A DNA stretch of 17,711 nucleotides from Nitrospirales bacterium (GCA_029261305.1 JAJDBO010000093.1:1-17711), one strand, 5' to 3'. Counted from the stretch's first letter, positions 1 to 7,889 are shown. Notes: a model not told the origin generated them from the sequence alone. Numbers and translations are program-made.

Positions 1-1
1 T

Positions 2-142
2 CGGCGCGACCTGGAAATTCCTCCCATCTACCCAACCCGTGAAGATCGCGCTCATGACGTGATGCGGGCGGTCGCGAGTAGCGAGGCCATTAACCAAGCG
101 GTTATGCATTTTGGTGAGACCTGGCAGAAAGTTCAAAGTTAG
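2..142 (+). CDS. C-terminal end of an unidentified protein, cut by the left edge; probable paralogue of the next gene
   Basis: An open frame enters from the left edge and ends at TAG 140-142, leaving 46 codons. I do not recognise a named family. The visible tail shares a pattern with the C-terminus of the lipoprotein that starts 19 bases downstream: LE(I/V)P, then YP plus a basic residue plus ED, then an Ala-rich helix ending in (N/D)QA and a Trp near the end. This suggests tandem duplicates in one operon. The N-terminus, including any lipoprotein signal, is outside the window, so function and localisation cannot be judged here. Confidence 0.6.
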   Translation, partial: RRDLEIPPIYPTREDRAHDVMRAVASSEAINQAVMHFGETWQKVQS

Positions 143-161
143 GAACACATAGGAAGGGAGA

Positions 162-887
162 ATGGCCATGGATTCCAAAATAAATTTTTCTAGATTTCTC
201 TCGGTATTGGTTGGCATGCTTCTAATCGTTGGATGCCAAAGTCAGGCTCCACCACGATTGCCTCTTTACATAGGACAAGTGGAGGGGCTTCATGACGCAC
301 AAGGAAATCGTCCGCAGTCTCTTCCCTCACCCCTTAACCAAGTAGGAGTGATGGTGGTTATGGATTCTTCTTTGCCTAATGCGGCTCCCCCTTTGAGCCC
401 TGCCATGTTAGAGATTTTAGAAAACCGTCTTGTCAAAAAAATGGACGAGTACTTTGCCCTTCAAGTCAAAGCCATTCGATCTGACCAACCATTTCAAGCG
501 ACTGGAGATGTGACTTCGGTGACCCATCTCGCCAAGTCTCACAATTTCGATTTCATGCTGTTGACGATTTTGTCGAGCACCGAGATCGAAAGCCATATTG
601 AAATTGGAGAAGAGACCATGATGACACGGATGTCTGGAGTGGAAATCGAGAACACGGGAAAAGCGGAACTGGCCTTGCTCCATGCCGATTCAGGGCAGAT
701 GGCTCTCCATGCTGAGGGAGATGGGGCCAGTAGCATGGAACAATTGGAGGTTCCGATCGGGGGCGATTATCCAAGAAAGGAAGATGCTAAAGACATCTTA
801 CGAGCCAATGCGGCTGAGAAAGCCTTGGACCAGGCACTCCTTTCTTTGCAGCGTCAATGGGGGCGAAGCCTGGTGCTCGGAGGGTGA
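162..887 (+). CDS. Predicted outer-membrane or periplasmic lipoprotein, function unknown
   Basis: The 241-residue product begins with a lipoprotein signal peptide: basic residues K6 and R11, a hydrophobic stretch from about 12 to 23, and lipobox I-V-G-C with the acylated cysteine at residue 25. The mature part looks like a mixed alpha/beta periplasmic domain: a hydrophobic strand near residue 62 (VGVMVV), an amphipathic helix, a second strand (DFMLLTIL, about 129-136), and a C-terminal Ala/Leu-rich helix. This layout recalls CsgG/LpoB/TolB-N-like lipoproteins, but that is only a fold-level impression. A purine-rich Shine-Dalgarno (151-160) is closely followed by ATG 162. ATG 168 (two codons later, spacing 7 from GGAG) is an equally good start. 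The gene shares its C-terminal pattern with the truncated gene just upstream and is probably co-transcribed with it. It converges on yajQ with a 16-base gap and no obvious terminator. Confidence 0.8.
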   Translation: MAMDSKINFSRFLSVLVGMLLIVGCQSQAPPRLPLYIGQVEGLHDAQGNRPQSLPSPLNQVGVMVVMDSSLPNAAPPLSPAMLEILENRLVKKMDEYFALQVKAIRSDQPFQATGDVTSVTHLAKSHNFDFMLLTILSSTEIESHIEIGEETMMTRMSGVEIENTGKAELALLHADSGQMALHAEGDGASSMEQLEVPIGGDYPRKEDAKDILRANAAEKALDQALLSLQRQWGRSLVLGG

Positions 888-903
888 ATGGCGGAAGGCA
901 TGA

Positions 904-1401
904 TTATCGAAAATTTTCAAACTGAAGATCGATTCCGAAATCCTCTTGCTTGAGAAAGGTAATGACGGTCTGCAATTCATCTTTGCTTTTACTTTGGACC
1001 CGAACTTGGTCCTCTTGAATTTGGCCTTGGGCTTTAAACTTTTGTTCCTTGATTTTTTTCACGATGGCTTTGGCTTTGTCGGTGGGGATTCCGCTTTGAA
1101 TTGTGATGTTTTGGCGAACCGTTCCACCAAGAGCTTCGTCGATCTTTCCATAGTCCAAGGCTTTAAGAGACACATTTCGCTTGACGCATTTGGCTTTTAA
1201 AATTTCCAACACGGCCTTTAATTTATAATCGTCATCCGATACGACTTCTAAAATTTTATCTTTCTCCTTTAAAGTCAGGTCTGACTTTGATCCTTTAAAA
1301 TCGAATCGTTGACCTAACTCCTTTAAGGTCTGGTCGACAGCGTTTTTCATTTCCTGCATGTCAACGGTTGACACAACATCAAACGAAGATGTATCTGCCA
1401 T
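904..1401 (-). CDS. yajQ: YajQ/DUF520 family nucleotide-binding protein (cyclic-di-GMP binding)
   Basis: The 165-residue protein matches YajQ over its full length. It opens with SFDVVSTVDMQE and continues with a conserved RFDFKGS segment near residues 32-38, and ends in the family's DFGIDLQFENFR. YajQ has two ferredoxin-like (RNA-recognition-like) halves. Family members bind RNA or nucleotides, and a Xanthomonas homologue binds cyclic-di-GMP and affects transcription; which applies here is unknown. The start is well fixed: on the minus strand a strong purine-rich Shine-Dalgarno (AAGGAGGAGGAG, complement of 1407-1418) lies 5 bases before ATG 1401. The transporter gene ends 39 bases upstream on the same strand, so the two may share a transcript, although the functional link is not obvious. 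Confidence 0.93.
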   Translation of the reverse strand: MADTSSFDVVSTVDMQEMKNAVDQTLKELGQRFDFKGSKSDLTLKEKDKILEVVSDDDYKLKAVLEILKAKCVKRNVSLKALDYGKIDEALGGTVRQNITIQSGIPTDKAKAIVKKIKEQKFKAQGQIQEDQVRVQSKSKDELQTVITFLKQEDFGIDLQFENFR

Positions 1402-1440
1402 CGTTTCTCCTCCTCCTTCTTAGTGGAAAAATATACGGGT

Positions 1441-3393
1441 TTAGCAGCACGGTCCTGCTGGTATTCGAATACCTTCCCCCTCGACAATTTCTGTGCTCGT
1501 GTATGGTCGCTTCAAGACAACATATCCGTACCATCTGATCACACTTTCAATGAGTACGATAATAGCTAGGATGGACACTAAGCTTACAAGCCCGGCGTTG
1601 ATATACATGGTGATGGATTGGGCAGGTTCAGTAGCCGCCGCTGCGCGGTCCAGAAAAATCCACCACAGTTCATAGCATCCTGCGAGAGTAATGACGCCAA
1701 CAAAAACCATGGGAATAGCGGTCACCCACATATATCGGGATTTCCCCATTTTGATCAAGAGTGTGGTGGCAATGCATAGTGCTAGTGTGCCGAGAAGCTG
1801 ATTGGCGGCGCCAAACATGGGCCAGACCGTCGAGATATTTCCTGTGGCGATTAAATAGCCCCAGGCTCCAACTACGAGGGCACTACAAGAAAGGACCCCG
1901 GGCCACCAATTAATTTGACGAAGGGGTTTGTAGAAATGCCCTCCCAATTCTTGTACCAAATAGCGCGCGACTCGCGTGCCGGCATCGATGGTGGTCAAGA
2001 TAAACAGGGCTTCAAAGAGCAAAGCAAATTGATACCAGTACGCCATCAGCCCGGACATGCCAGGCAAGGCCGAAAAAATCCAAGCCATGCCAACCGCCAA
2101 GGACACCGCCCCCCCTGGACGTCCACTGACATCGACTTCCACGAGTTGTGACAGCTCATGAATTTTCCCAATGGGGTACCCCATTGCGGCTAAGGCATCT
2201 GCCGAAAGGTGTGTGTTAATGGCAAAATAATCGCCAGGGATGAGAAGCCCAGCTGAGATGAGGGCAATGACCCCCACGAAGCTTTCTAATAACATGGCAC
2301 CATATCCGACCATGGCTTGGGATTCCCGTGCAATCATTTTTGGTGTTGTGCCGGACGACACCAATGAATGAAATCCAGAGATTGCGCCACATGCTATCGT
2401 GATGAACAAAAATGGGAAAATTGGGCCGGGAATAATTGGGCCACCTCCATGAATGAATCCCGTGACTCTGGGCATTTGCATATCGGGAGCTAGAACAATG
2501 ACTCCCACCGCGAGAAGTGCGATGACCCCCAGTTTCATGAACGTGGAAAGGTAATCTCTTGGAACGAGCAACATCCAAACCGGCAGGACCGAGGCAAGAA
2601 ATCCGTAGCCTGCAAGTATCCAGACTAAGGTGTTTCGATCAAAACTCAACCATTCCCCGAATGGTGATTGGGCCACACTTCTACCAATTAAGATGGTGAT
2701 AATCAGTAGCACAAGGCCGATGACCGACATCTCGCCGACTTGACCAGGACGAAATTTTTGATGATAGAAGCCCATCAGAAACGCAATCGGGATGGTCATG
2801 GCTATCGTGAAGGTCCCCCACGGGTTATGAACGAGGGCATTGACCACTGCTAGCCCTAAGCCTGCTAAGGCCACGAGGACTATGAAGAGCACAGCCACGG
2901 CAGTGGCCGTACCAGTGACCCATCCAATTTCTGCTCGGGCAATCTCGGGTAATGACTGTCCATTACGGCGAAGGGAGCCAACCAGAATGACAAAATCTTG
3001 AACAGCCCCGGCTAACACGGCTCCGATGACAATCCAGAGAAAACCAGGCAAGAAACCGAATTGAGCGGCGAGCACTGGCCCTAAAAGCGGACCGGCTCCG
3101 GCGATCGCCGCGAAATGATGGCCAAAGAGCACGTATTTATTGGCTGGATAATAATTGGTGCCATCTTCCAATCGATAGGCGGGGGTAGGTCGTTGGTCAT
3201 CGAGTTCCATAACAGTGTAGCCGAGAAATCGACCGTAAAATCGATAGGCGAGCACGTAAAAGCATCCTGCTGCTGTAACTAGCCATAGGGCATTGACCTT
3301 TTCCCCTGGATTGAAAATTCCCGTCACAAAGGCAAAGGACACCGCGCAAAGAATTGAGATGGCGATCCATCCCAGTGGGGTAAGTTTATTCAT
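1441..3393 (-). CDS. cstA: CstA/BtsT family carbon-starvation (pyruvate or peptide) transporter
   Basis: The 650-residue polytopic membrane protein has many hydrophobic segments across its whole length. The diagnostic CstA region is near the N-terminus: DGTNYYPANKYVLFGHHFAAI (about 77-97), directly followed by AGAGPLLGPVLAAQFGFLPG. A later conserved segment contains GFHSLVSSGTTPKMIARES (about 340-358), and a GAANQLLG motif lies near residue 530. Escherichia coli members CstA and BtsT import pyruvate, and CstA has also been linked to peptide uptake; substrate here is inference. It is somewhat shorter than the roughly 700-residue E. coli proteins. The C-terminus ends in Gly-Pro-Cys-Cys. No clear Shine-Dalgarno precedes ATG 3393, but the N-terminus (MNKLTPLGWIAIS) looks natural for the family. 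It lies 96 bases downstream of the PGPGW gene on the same strand. Confidence 0.92.
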   Translation of the reverse strand: MNKLTPLGWIAISILCAVSFAFVTGIFNPGEKVNALWLVTAAGCFYVLAYRFYGRFLGYTVMELDDQRPTPAYRLEDGTNYYPANKYVLFGHHFAAIAGAGPLLGPVLAAQFGFLPGFLWIVIGAVLAGAVQDFVILVGSLRRNGQSLPEIARAEIGWVTGTATAVAVLFIVLVALAGLGLAVVNALVHNPWGTFTIAMTIPIAFLMGFYHQKFRPGQVGEMSVIGLVLLIITILIGRSVAQSPFGEWLSFDRNTLVWILAGYGFLASVLPVWMLLVPRDYLSTFMKLGVIALLAVGVIVLAPDMQMPRVTGFIHGGGPIIPGPIFPFLFITIACGAISGFHSLVSSGTTPKMIARESQAMVGYGAMLLESFVGVIALISAGLLIPGDYFAINTHLSADALAAMGYPIGKIHELSQLVEVDVSGRPGGAVSLAVGMAWIFSALPGMSGLMAYWYQFALLFEALFILTTIDAGTRVARYLVQELGGHFYKPLRQINWWPGVLSCSALVVGAWGYLIATGNISTVWPMFGAANQLLGTLALCIATTLLIKMGKSRYMWVTAIPMVFVGVITLAGCYELWWIFLDRAAAATEPAQSITMYINAGLVSLVSILAIIVLIESVIRWYGYVVLKRPYTSTEIVEGEGIRIPAGPCC

Positions 3394-3489
3394 AAGGGGC
3401 CTATGCTAACGAGGGACAGGATTTCTGTAAAGGGTGGTGAAGAAATTGAGAAAGATAAAAGTGTTGAGACTGCTTAGTACACTTAGGCT

Positions 3490-3948
3490 TCAGTATGACG
3501 GTGCATGTGGCGGATCAAACGGTGGCTTGCTGCATTTTTCTCGAATCGCGTTCATGGCTTGGAATATCATCGGTTTCGTTAGCAGGGTATGTTCTAATTT
3601 GCGCTTTCCCGGGAAATCGAGCAGGGATATGCCAATGACCATCGTCAAGATCCCTTGTCCTGGAAGAAGAAGCATGGCAATGCCGGCAAGGAGAAAAATC
3701 AGCCCTACGACATTTTTGACGATCAATCCCATATTTCTTAAGAATGGGTGGTAGCCTTCCATCCATACGTGTTCCAGATCATGCTGGAAGTAGTTTGCTG
3801 GCAATCGGCTTAAAATGATGGGAATGGCAATGATGGTTCCGACAAACATGACCGCTGAAAACAGGCCGACGGCAATGAGGATTTCTCCTGAAATGACCGA
3901 GGTCAGGCTAGTATACCAACCCTGGAATGTGTCGATGAGTGAATCCAT
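3490..3948 (-). CDS. PGPGW-type small transmembrane protein
   Basis: The 152-residue membrane protein has hydrophobic segments at about residues 22-46 and 73-95, a glycine-rich turn LLPGQG at 94-99, a third hydrophobic stretch ILTMVIGISLL (100-110), and then DFPGKR (111-116). That combination is the signature of the PGPGW putative transmembrane family (PF09656 from memory), with Gln replacing the second Pro of the name-giving motif, as is common. No biochemical function is established. The C-terminal tail is hydrophilic and Pro-rich (PPFDPPHAP). The start is the first ATG of the frame; no strong Shine-Dalgarno is visible. It is divergent from the EVE-domain gene, with 191 bases between the two start codons. 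Confidence 0.8.
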   Translation of the reverse strand: MDSLIDTFQGWYTSLTSVISGEILIAVGLFSAVMFVGTIIAIPIILSRLPANYFQHDLEHVWMEGYHPFLRNMGLIVKNVVGLIFLLAGIAMLLLPGQGILTMVIGISLLDFPGKRKLEHTLLTKPMIFQAMNAIREKCSKPPFDPPHAPSY

Positions 3949-4139
3949 AAATAGTTTGGGAGAGATACCATGTTCCCATGTTTTGGCACAAATATTGGGA
4001 AGTTTTAAACTATTTCAGGTTCGCCATGTCGCCAAATTTTAGGTCCTTTTATTTACGAGTTTGGATGGATTGAAGGGTGGGGAAGAGAAGCGGTAGGATC
4101 AGGTAGTTTTTACATGAAGAATTGGAGGCGCAGAATTCA

Positions 4140-4604
4140 ATGTCGTCCTTTTGGCTCTTAAAGTCCGAACCCTCAGTATTTTCCATTGATGATTTGGCCA
4201 AATCTCCTCGTCAGACAACTTGTTGGGAAGGTGTCCGAAACTATCAGGCCAGAAACTTTTTAAGGTCTATGGCGATAGGCGATCAGGTATTTTTTTATCA
4301 TAGCAATGCCGACCCTCCCGCGATTGTGGGGATTGCCAACATTGTCAAAGCCCCCTATCCCGATCATTTTTCATGGGATACAAAGAGTAAGTATTTTGAC
4401 AAAAAAAGTTCGCCCGACAATCCGGCTTGGTCCATGGTGGATGTCAAATTCTCGAAAAAATTCCCTGTGCCCTTGCCTCTTGATGAACTGAGAGCAATCA
4501 AAGGCCTCGAAAGCATGGAGTTGCTACGAAAGGGGTCACGGTTGTCCGTTCAGCCAGTACGAAAAGAGGAATGGAAGATAATTCTTAAGTTGGCTCAGGC
4601 TTAA
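4140..4604 (+). CDS. EVE (PUA-like) domain protein
   Basis: The 154-residue product is essentially one EVE domain. It begins SSFWLLKSEPSVFSIDDL, followed by WEGVRNYQARNF (about 29-40), a VFFYHSNADPPAIVGIA strand-turn-strand, YPD, WSMVDVKF, and ends RLSVQPVRKEEWKIIL. This matches single-domain bacterial relatives of human THYN1 closely and in the right order. EVE domains share the PUA fold and bind modified bases in DNA or RNA; the ligand here is unknown. ATG 4140 is preferred because the family starts right before the (F/Y)WL-KSEP motif and GGAGG (4124-4128) sits 11 bases upstream. A TTG at 4122 would add six residues but overlaps that Shine-Dalgarno. It converges on the YciI-like gene. Confidence 0.9.
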   Translation: MSSFWLLKSEPSVFSIDDLAKSPRQTTCWEGVRNYQARNFLRSMAIGDQVFFYHSNADPPAIVGIANIVKAPYPDHFSWDTKSKYFDKKSSPDNPAWSMVDVKFSKKFPVPLPLDELRAIKGLESMELLRKGSRLSVQPVRKEEWKIILKLAQA

Positions 4605-4683
4605 ACAAAAAGTATTGGTCGGTCAAGAGGAGGAGGTGGGCTTTTGGCAATGATTGAGCCTTCAGCGTCTCGTAAAAGATCTT

Positions 4684-4968
4684 TTATGATATGCTGTTTT
4701 CAGGAAACACTTGCTTGAAGGGATGAACCTCAATTCGCTCAAAAATACCTTCGATCACATAGGGGTCTTCCCGAGCAAAGGCCTCAGCTTCCGCCAATGA
4801 ATTGGCTTCGATAATGATGAGGCTTCCAGCCTGGTCATCAAAGGGGCCGGCACATATCAGTTTTCCCTGGTCTTGGACCTTTTTTAAGCGTTCGAGGTGT
4901 GATGGGCGGTGGATAGGGCGTTTTGTTTGACCCTCAGGTCCATCCCAGCCGATGATGACAAATTTCAT
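4684..4968 (-). CDS. YciI-like protein (dimeric alpha+beta barrel)
   Basis: The 94-residue protein matches YciI end to end. RPSHLERL (21-28) corresponds to RPAHLARL of the E. coli protein, GKLICAGPF follows, and the C-terminal segment DPYVIEGIFERIEVHPFKQVF aligns closely with the equivalent E. coli end. His24 is in the position of the conserved histidine proposed to act with an Asp in the YciI active site, but no reaction has been firmly assigned to the family. No good Shine-Dalgarno precedes the ATG. It lies 90 bases downstream of the DUF2203 gene on the same strand, so the pair may be co-transcribed. A 14-base perfect palindrome (4673-4686) overlaps its stop codon. Confidence 0.88.
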   Translation of the reverse strand: MKFVIIGWDGPEGQTKRPIHRPSHLERLKKVQDQGKLICAGPFDDQAGSLIIIEANSLAEAEAFAREDPYVIEGIFERIEVHPFKQVFPENSIS

Positions 4969-5058
4969 AGAAATTTTTGACCCATTATTTTCAAGTCATC
5001 ACCATGGTTTCTTCGCCCTCGCCGCCTGAATGGAAATTGCCATGCTTGGACAGTCTGG

Positions 5059-5475
5059 CTACTGTGCATTTTTTGGAATGGCCTGTCGGCCTGAAAAACC
5101 TGAGGTGATTTCATGCCACCATTCAATTTTGTCTTCACCCAACTTCCAGCACAGATAGACAATTCGATCATTAAGAAGAAATGGGAAGTCACAAAGGCCT
5201 GATTCTAGGTCCTTCACGATGACACCCATTTCTTGAATCGTCTGAAGGCTTTCGTGCATGTCTTCCAGCGCCGTCACATATTGCGGGCCGACCACCGTTC
5301 CCCCTCCATATTCAGCGTTGGCGCAGGCTTTCTTCACTTCATCTTTGGTGTGAATGAGCACCATTCGGCCGTCTTTCGCTTTTGAAAGAACGATTTCAAG
5401 CTGAGGAATGAGCGCTGTCGCTTCAGCCAGTGTGAAAAGACGGCCTTCTGAAGTGTCTTCGTCGTGTTGGGCCAT
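5059..5475 (-). CDS. DUF2203 family protein, function unknown
   Basis: From ATG 5475 the product is 138 residues. It opens MAQHDEDTSEGRLFTLAEAT and continues with ALIPQLE, the typical DUF2203 N-terminus (FTLxEA..L.P.L). Further family-like segments are GVIVKDLESGLCDFPFL and VYLCWKLGEDKIEWWHE near the C-terminus. The family is small, soluble and uncharacterised. The frame extends upstream to a TTG at 5523, but those extra 16 residues (RHRWRLPKPLIGFL) are not family-like and have no better ribosome-binding site, so ATG 5475 is preferred. Neither candidate has a clear Shine-Dalgarno, which leaves the start less certain than the identity. Confidence 0.8.
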   Translation of the reverse strand: MAQHDEDTSEGRLFTLAEATALIPQLEIVLSKAKDGRMVLIHTKDEVKKACANAEYGGGTVVGPQYVTALEDMHESLQTIQEMGVIVKDLESGLCDFPFLLNDRIVYLCWKLGEDKIEWWHEITSGFSGRQAIPKNAQ

Positions 5476-5633
5476 GAGGAAACCAATAAGAGGTTTAGGC
5501 AATCGCCAGCGATGGCGTATCAACTGATACCTTCATGTAGCATAACCGTTTCTCACTCGCAAATAGGATACCCTGGAATGCAAAGTTGAAAAAAAATGTT
5601 GAGAAAACCTTTTTAAAACATGGATTTATTCGA

Positions 5634-5670
5634 TCTTCCCGTGTAGCGTTAATTGCGTACCTCGGGAAGA
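5634..5670. repeat. 8+8 inverted repeat (possible operator or hairpin)
   Basis: TCTTCCCG (5634-5641) and CGGGAAGA (5663-5670) are perfect reverse complements separated by 21 bases. Inside them GTA (5643-5645) and TAC (5658-5660) can extend the symmetry. No T-run follows on either strand, so it is not an intrinsic terminator. Its position about 160 bases upstream of the minus-strand DUF2203 start and about 75 bases upstream of the rho promoter candidate fits a protein-binding site, but nothing in the sequence identifies a regulator. Confidence 0.35.
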
Positions 5671-5744
5671 GGAAATTAGAAAATTTGGTAAGAACCACTA
5701 GAATTTAGATTAAAGTTCCATTAACGAATATCCGAAAGAAACTA

Positions 5745-5772
5745 TTGACAATAAGGAGAGTCATGGTATACA
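5745..5772 (+). promoter_or_regulatory. Candidate sigma-70 promoter for the rho transcript
   Basis: A perfect -35 hexamer TTGACA (5745-5750) is followed after 16 bases by TATACA (5767-5772), which matches four of six -10 positions. Transcription would begin near 5779 and give rho a 5' leader of roughly 475 bases. The -10 element overlaps the start of the 32-codon ORF at 5763, so that ORF could not be read from this promoter. No other equally good pair was found closer to rho. Confidence 0.4.
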
Positions 5773-5861
5773 AAATATTTATACCTTCCATCTGGGTTAA
5801 AGGAATCCACTTCTCCCTACATGACTTTCCCTTTCACTTATTAAGTAAACTCTCGTTTTAA
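5763..5861 (+). CDS. Possible 32-residue small ORF, doubtful
   Basis: ATG 5763 is preceded by AAGGAG (5753-5758) at a spacing of 4 and opens a 32-codon frame ending at TAA 5859-5861. The peptide would be hydrophobic/aromatic (starts MVYKIFIPSIWVKG). The good Shine-Dalgarno is the only support. There is no recognisable homology, and the best promoter in the region has its -10 element inside the ORF, so an upstream promoter would be needed. Chance is a likely explanation. Confidence 0.2.
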   Translation: MVYKIFIPSIWVKGIHFSLHDFPFHLLSKLSF

Positions 5862-5890
5862 AATTTTATTACCACCAACATTTCCTTGCT
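5804..5890 (+). promoter_or_regulatory. C-rich, G-poor tract in the rho leader (candidate Rho-loading site)
   Basis: Counting this 87-base stretch gives 25 C and only 4 G, with C residues spread in short YC clusters (CCAC, CTCCC, CCACC). Unstructured C-over-G bubbles are the usual character of Rho utilisation sites, and rho is autoregulated by premature termination in its leader in E. coli. Its location downstream of the promoter candidate and about 360 bases before the rho start fits that model. The composition is directly seen; the role is inference. Confidence 0.35.
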
Positions 5891-6252
5891 ATGATAATTG
5901 CTTTACCGTTTATGGATGATACTTGTCTCGTACGTAGAACCTTTTTGGAAAAGGGGCAAGGGTGACGACGTCGGTGTTAAAATGGTTTCCTCCCTTCTTT
6001 TGTAATTGCCTGGCTCCGTAATCTTCATATACCCCGCATACCAAATTTATTGTTATTCAAAAACGTAGAAATGTTCAATTGCCAAAATAATTATGGAATT
6101 TAAAATTGAGAGGCGTTGTCGAAAAAAAGAGGCGCCATTTTTTATCTGAGTGTTGCCAAATAACTGAAAGGGCGATCCCTGCTGAGGATCCAAACCAGGA
6201 CGGCATTGACAAGACCATCCTACCCATTTAATCCCCACCCTAGGAGAAGGAT

Positions 6253-7503
6253 ATGCACCTCGCCGAATTAAAACAAAAGTCCATTGGTGATTTAGCCGAA
6301 CTCGCGCGTTCGTTGAAAATTGAAGGGGCGGCTAACTTACGGAAACAAGAACTCATCTTTGCCATCCTCCAAGGCCAATCAGAAAAAAATGGTGTGATTT
6401 TTGGAGAAGGTGTTCTGGAAACCCTGTCAGATGGTTTTGGGTTTTTGCGAGCACCGGATTCGAATTATTTGCCTGGACCTGATGATATCTATATTTCGCC
6501 TTCACAAATACGTCGATTTGGGCTTCGAACCGGCGATATTGTTTCTGGCCAAATTCGACCACCAAAAGACGGGGAGCGTTATTTCGCATTGCTCAAGGTT
6601 GAAAAGATCAATTATGACGAACCGGAAATTCAGCGTGACAAAATCCTCTTTGATAACCTCACGCCTTTGTATCCAGAGGATCGGCTCGAAATGGAGTTTG
6701 ACCAGGAAGAGTACTGTACCCGGGTTATGGATCTCACGACTCCAATTGGCAAGGGCCAACGTGGTTTGATCGTAGCTGCGCCTCGAACCGGAAAGACCAT
6801 GCTTCTACAGGCCATTGCCCGTGCAATTTTGGCGAATCACCCTGAAACCTTATTGATAGTTCTGTTGATCGATGAGCGTCCCGAAGAAGTCACCGACTGG
6901 CAACGGCAGGTGAAAAGTGCTGAGGTAATTAGTTCGACGTTTGATGAACCAGCCCAGCGTCATGCGCAAGTGGCAGAGATCGTCATGGAAAAAGCCAAAC
7001 GATTGGTGGAGCACAAACGGGACGTGGTGATTCTTCTGGACAGCATCACACGTTTGGCTCGTGCGTATAATACTATTTCTCCACCGAGTGGGAAGGTGTT
7101 GTCTGGTGGTCTTGATTCTAACGCCTTGCAACGCCCAAAGCGGTTTTTCGGTGCGGCTCGGAATATTGAATTTGGGGGCAGTCTCACCATTCTGGCCACA
7201 GCTTTGGTCGATACCGGGAGCCGGATGGATGATGTGATTTTTGAAGAGTTTAAAGGGACAGGGAATATGGAAGTCCATCTAGATCGACGTTTGGCAGATA
7301 AGCGGATTTTCCCGGCTATTGATATCAGCCAATCCGGCACCAGAAAAGAAGAACTCCTGGTAGATCGGGATCGATTAAATAAAATGTGGATATTGCGAAA
7401 GGTGCTGAGTCCGCTTGGGACTATGGAAGCCATGGAATTCCTCATGGATAAGATCGGGGGCACGAAAAATAATCAGGAATTTTTGCAGTCCATGAATCGC
7501 TAG
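6253..7503 (+). CDS. rho: Transcription termination factor Rho
   Basis: The 416-residue product is a complete Rho, close to the 419 residues of E. coli. In order it has the N-terminal helix bundle ([16 protein letters not shown], 3-18), the cold-shock-like RNA-binding domain (about 50-115, including GFGFLRAP and [18 protein letters not shown]), Walker [13 protein letters not shown] (171-182), Walker B VVILLDS (258-264), and the secondary-site Q- and R-loop region ([20 protein letters not shown] onward, then FEEFKGTGN and [13 protein letters not shown]). Arg178 stands where E. coli has Lys181, a common substitution. Rho is a cytoplasmic hexameric RNA helicase that ends transcription of untranslated RNA. 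A clear Shine-Dalgarno (AGGAGAAGG, 6242-6250) precedes ATG 6253. A long leader upstream may autoregulate it. Confidence 0.97.
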   Translation: MHLAELKQKSIGDLAELARSLKIEGAANLRKQELIFAILQGQSEKNGVIFGEGVLETLSDGFGFLRAPDSNYLPGPDDIYISPSQIRRFGLRTGDIVSGQIRPPKDGERYFALLKVEKINYDEPEIQRDKILFDNLTPLYPEDRLEMEFDQEEYCTRVMDLTTPIGKGQRGLIVAAPRTGKTMLLQAIARAILANHPETLLIVLLIDERPEEVTDWQRQVKSAEVISSTFDEPAQRHAQVAEIVMEKAKRLVEHKRDVVILLDSITRLARAYNTISPPSGKVLSGGLDSNALQRPKRFFGAARNIEFGGSLTILATALVDTGSRMDDVIFEEFKGTGNMEVHLDRRLADKRIFPAIDISQSGTRKEELLVDRDRLNKMWILRKVLSPLGTMEAMEFLMDKIGGTKNNQEFLQSMNR

Positions 7504-7602
7504 GGAGATCCTGGCCGTTTTTTGCCAACTGCTCGTCATTCATGGTACATAGTAATGGGTAAACCCCAATTTAAGGTATTTGTGTAAGGGAGACCTTTTG
7601 TC

Positions 7603-7812
7603 ATGAAAGCAGGCATTCATCCAGAGTACCAAGAGGCGACGGTGAGTTGTGCATGTGGTTCGAAATTTCAGACTCGATCCACAATTGGAAATTTCAAAGT
7701 TGATATTTGCTCCAGTTGCCATCCTTTCTTTACCGGGACCCAAAAGATTATGGATATTGAAGGGCGTGTGGAGCGGTTCAATAAGAAATACGGGAAAAAG
7801 ACCAAGGCTTAA
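7603..7812 (+). CDS. rpmE: 50S ribosomal protein L31, zinc-binding type
   Basis: The 69-residue protein begins MKAGIHPEY, the usual L31 start, and has the four cysteines of the zinc-binding (C+) form: C16 and C18 in CAC, and C36 and C39 in CSSCHPF, followed by FTGTQK and a basic C-terminus. L31 sits at the subunit interface of the ribosome (bridge B1b). GGGAG (7588-7592) lies 10 bases upstream of the ATG. It is 99 bases downstream of rho and 77 bases upstream of prfA, a frequent neighbour order in bacteria. No terminator was recognised in either gap. Confidence 0.96.
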   Translation: MKAGIHPEYQEATVSCACGSKFQTRSTIGNFKVDICSSCHPFFTGTQKIMDIEGRVERFNKKYGKKTKA

Positions 7813-7889
7813 TCCCCTCAGATTATTCGAGATCTCAGCTCCTCGTTAGGTTTTTGCGTCACCACATCTAATTCTACCCAACAAGTATT

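Larger units (their letters stand above)
5476..6252. other. 777-base intergenic region between DUF2203 (minus) and rho (plus)
   Basis: This divergent spacer is AT-richer than its flanks, and I find no convincing protein gene in it. ORFs in either direction are low-complexity and lack support. It does contain a sigma-70-like promoter candidate at 5745-5772, an 8-base inverted repeat (5634-5641 with 5663-5670), a small ORF (5763-5861), a C-rich/G-poor tract (5804-5890), and small hairpins CCTTTT/AAAAGG (5940-5954) and GATCC/GGATC (6174-6190). The length and the tract together suggest that rho has a long regulated 5' leader. No tRNA or known riboswitch was recognised here. Confidence 0.6.

Noticed and set aside
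3403..3431. Promoter-like pair (TTTACA, 17 bases, TAGCAT) on the minus strand before cstA
   Set aside because: The -10 match is poor and the transcript would start within about 3 bases of the start codon; too weak to list as a feature.
4673..4686. Perfect 14-base palindrome overlapping the YciI gene stop codon
   Set aside because: It has no loop and no following T-run, so it is not a convincing terminator; an AT-rich palindrome of this size can occur by chance.
5495..5698. 67-codon minus-strand ORF upstream of DUF2203
   Set aside because: AT-rich intergenic DNA, overlaps the region just upstream of the DUF2203 start, Phe-rich product with no recognisable family and no ribosome-binding site.
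6206..6232. TTGACA with TTTAAT immediately upstream of rho
   Set aside because: The spacer is only 15 bases and the start site would fall right at the Shine-Dalgarno, leaving almost no leader; weaker than the 5745-5772 pair.
6053..6238. 61-codon minus-strand ORF just upstream of rho
   Set aside because: No Shine-Dalgarno, no family resemblance, and it occupies what is more likely the rho leader.
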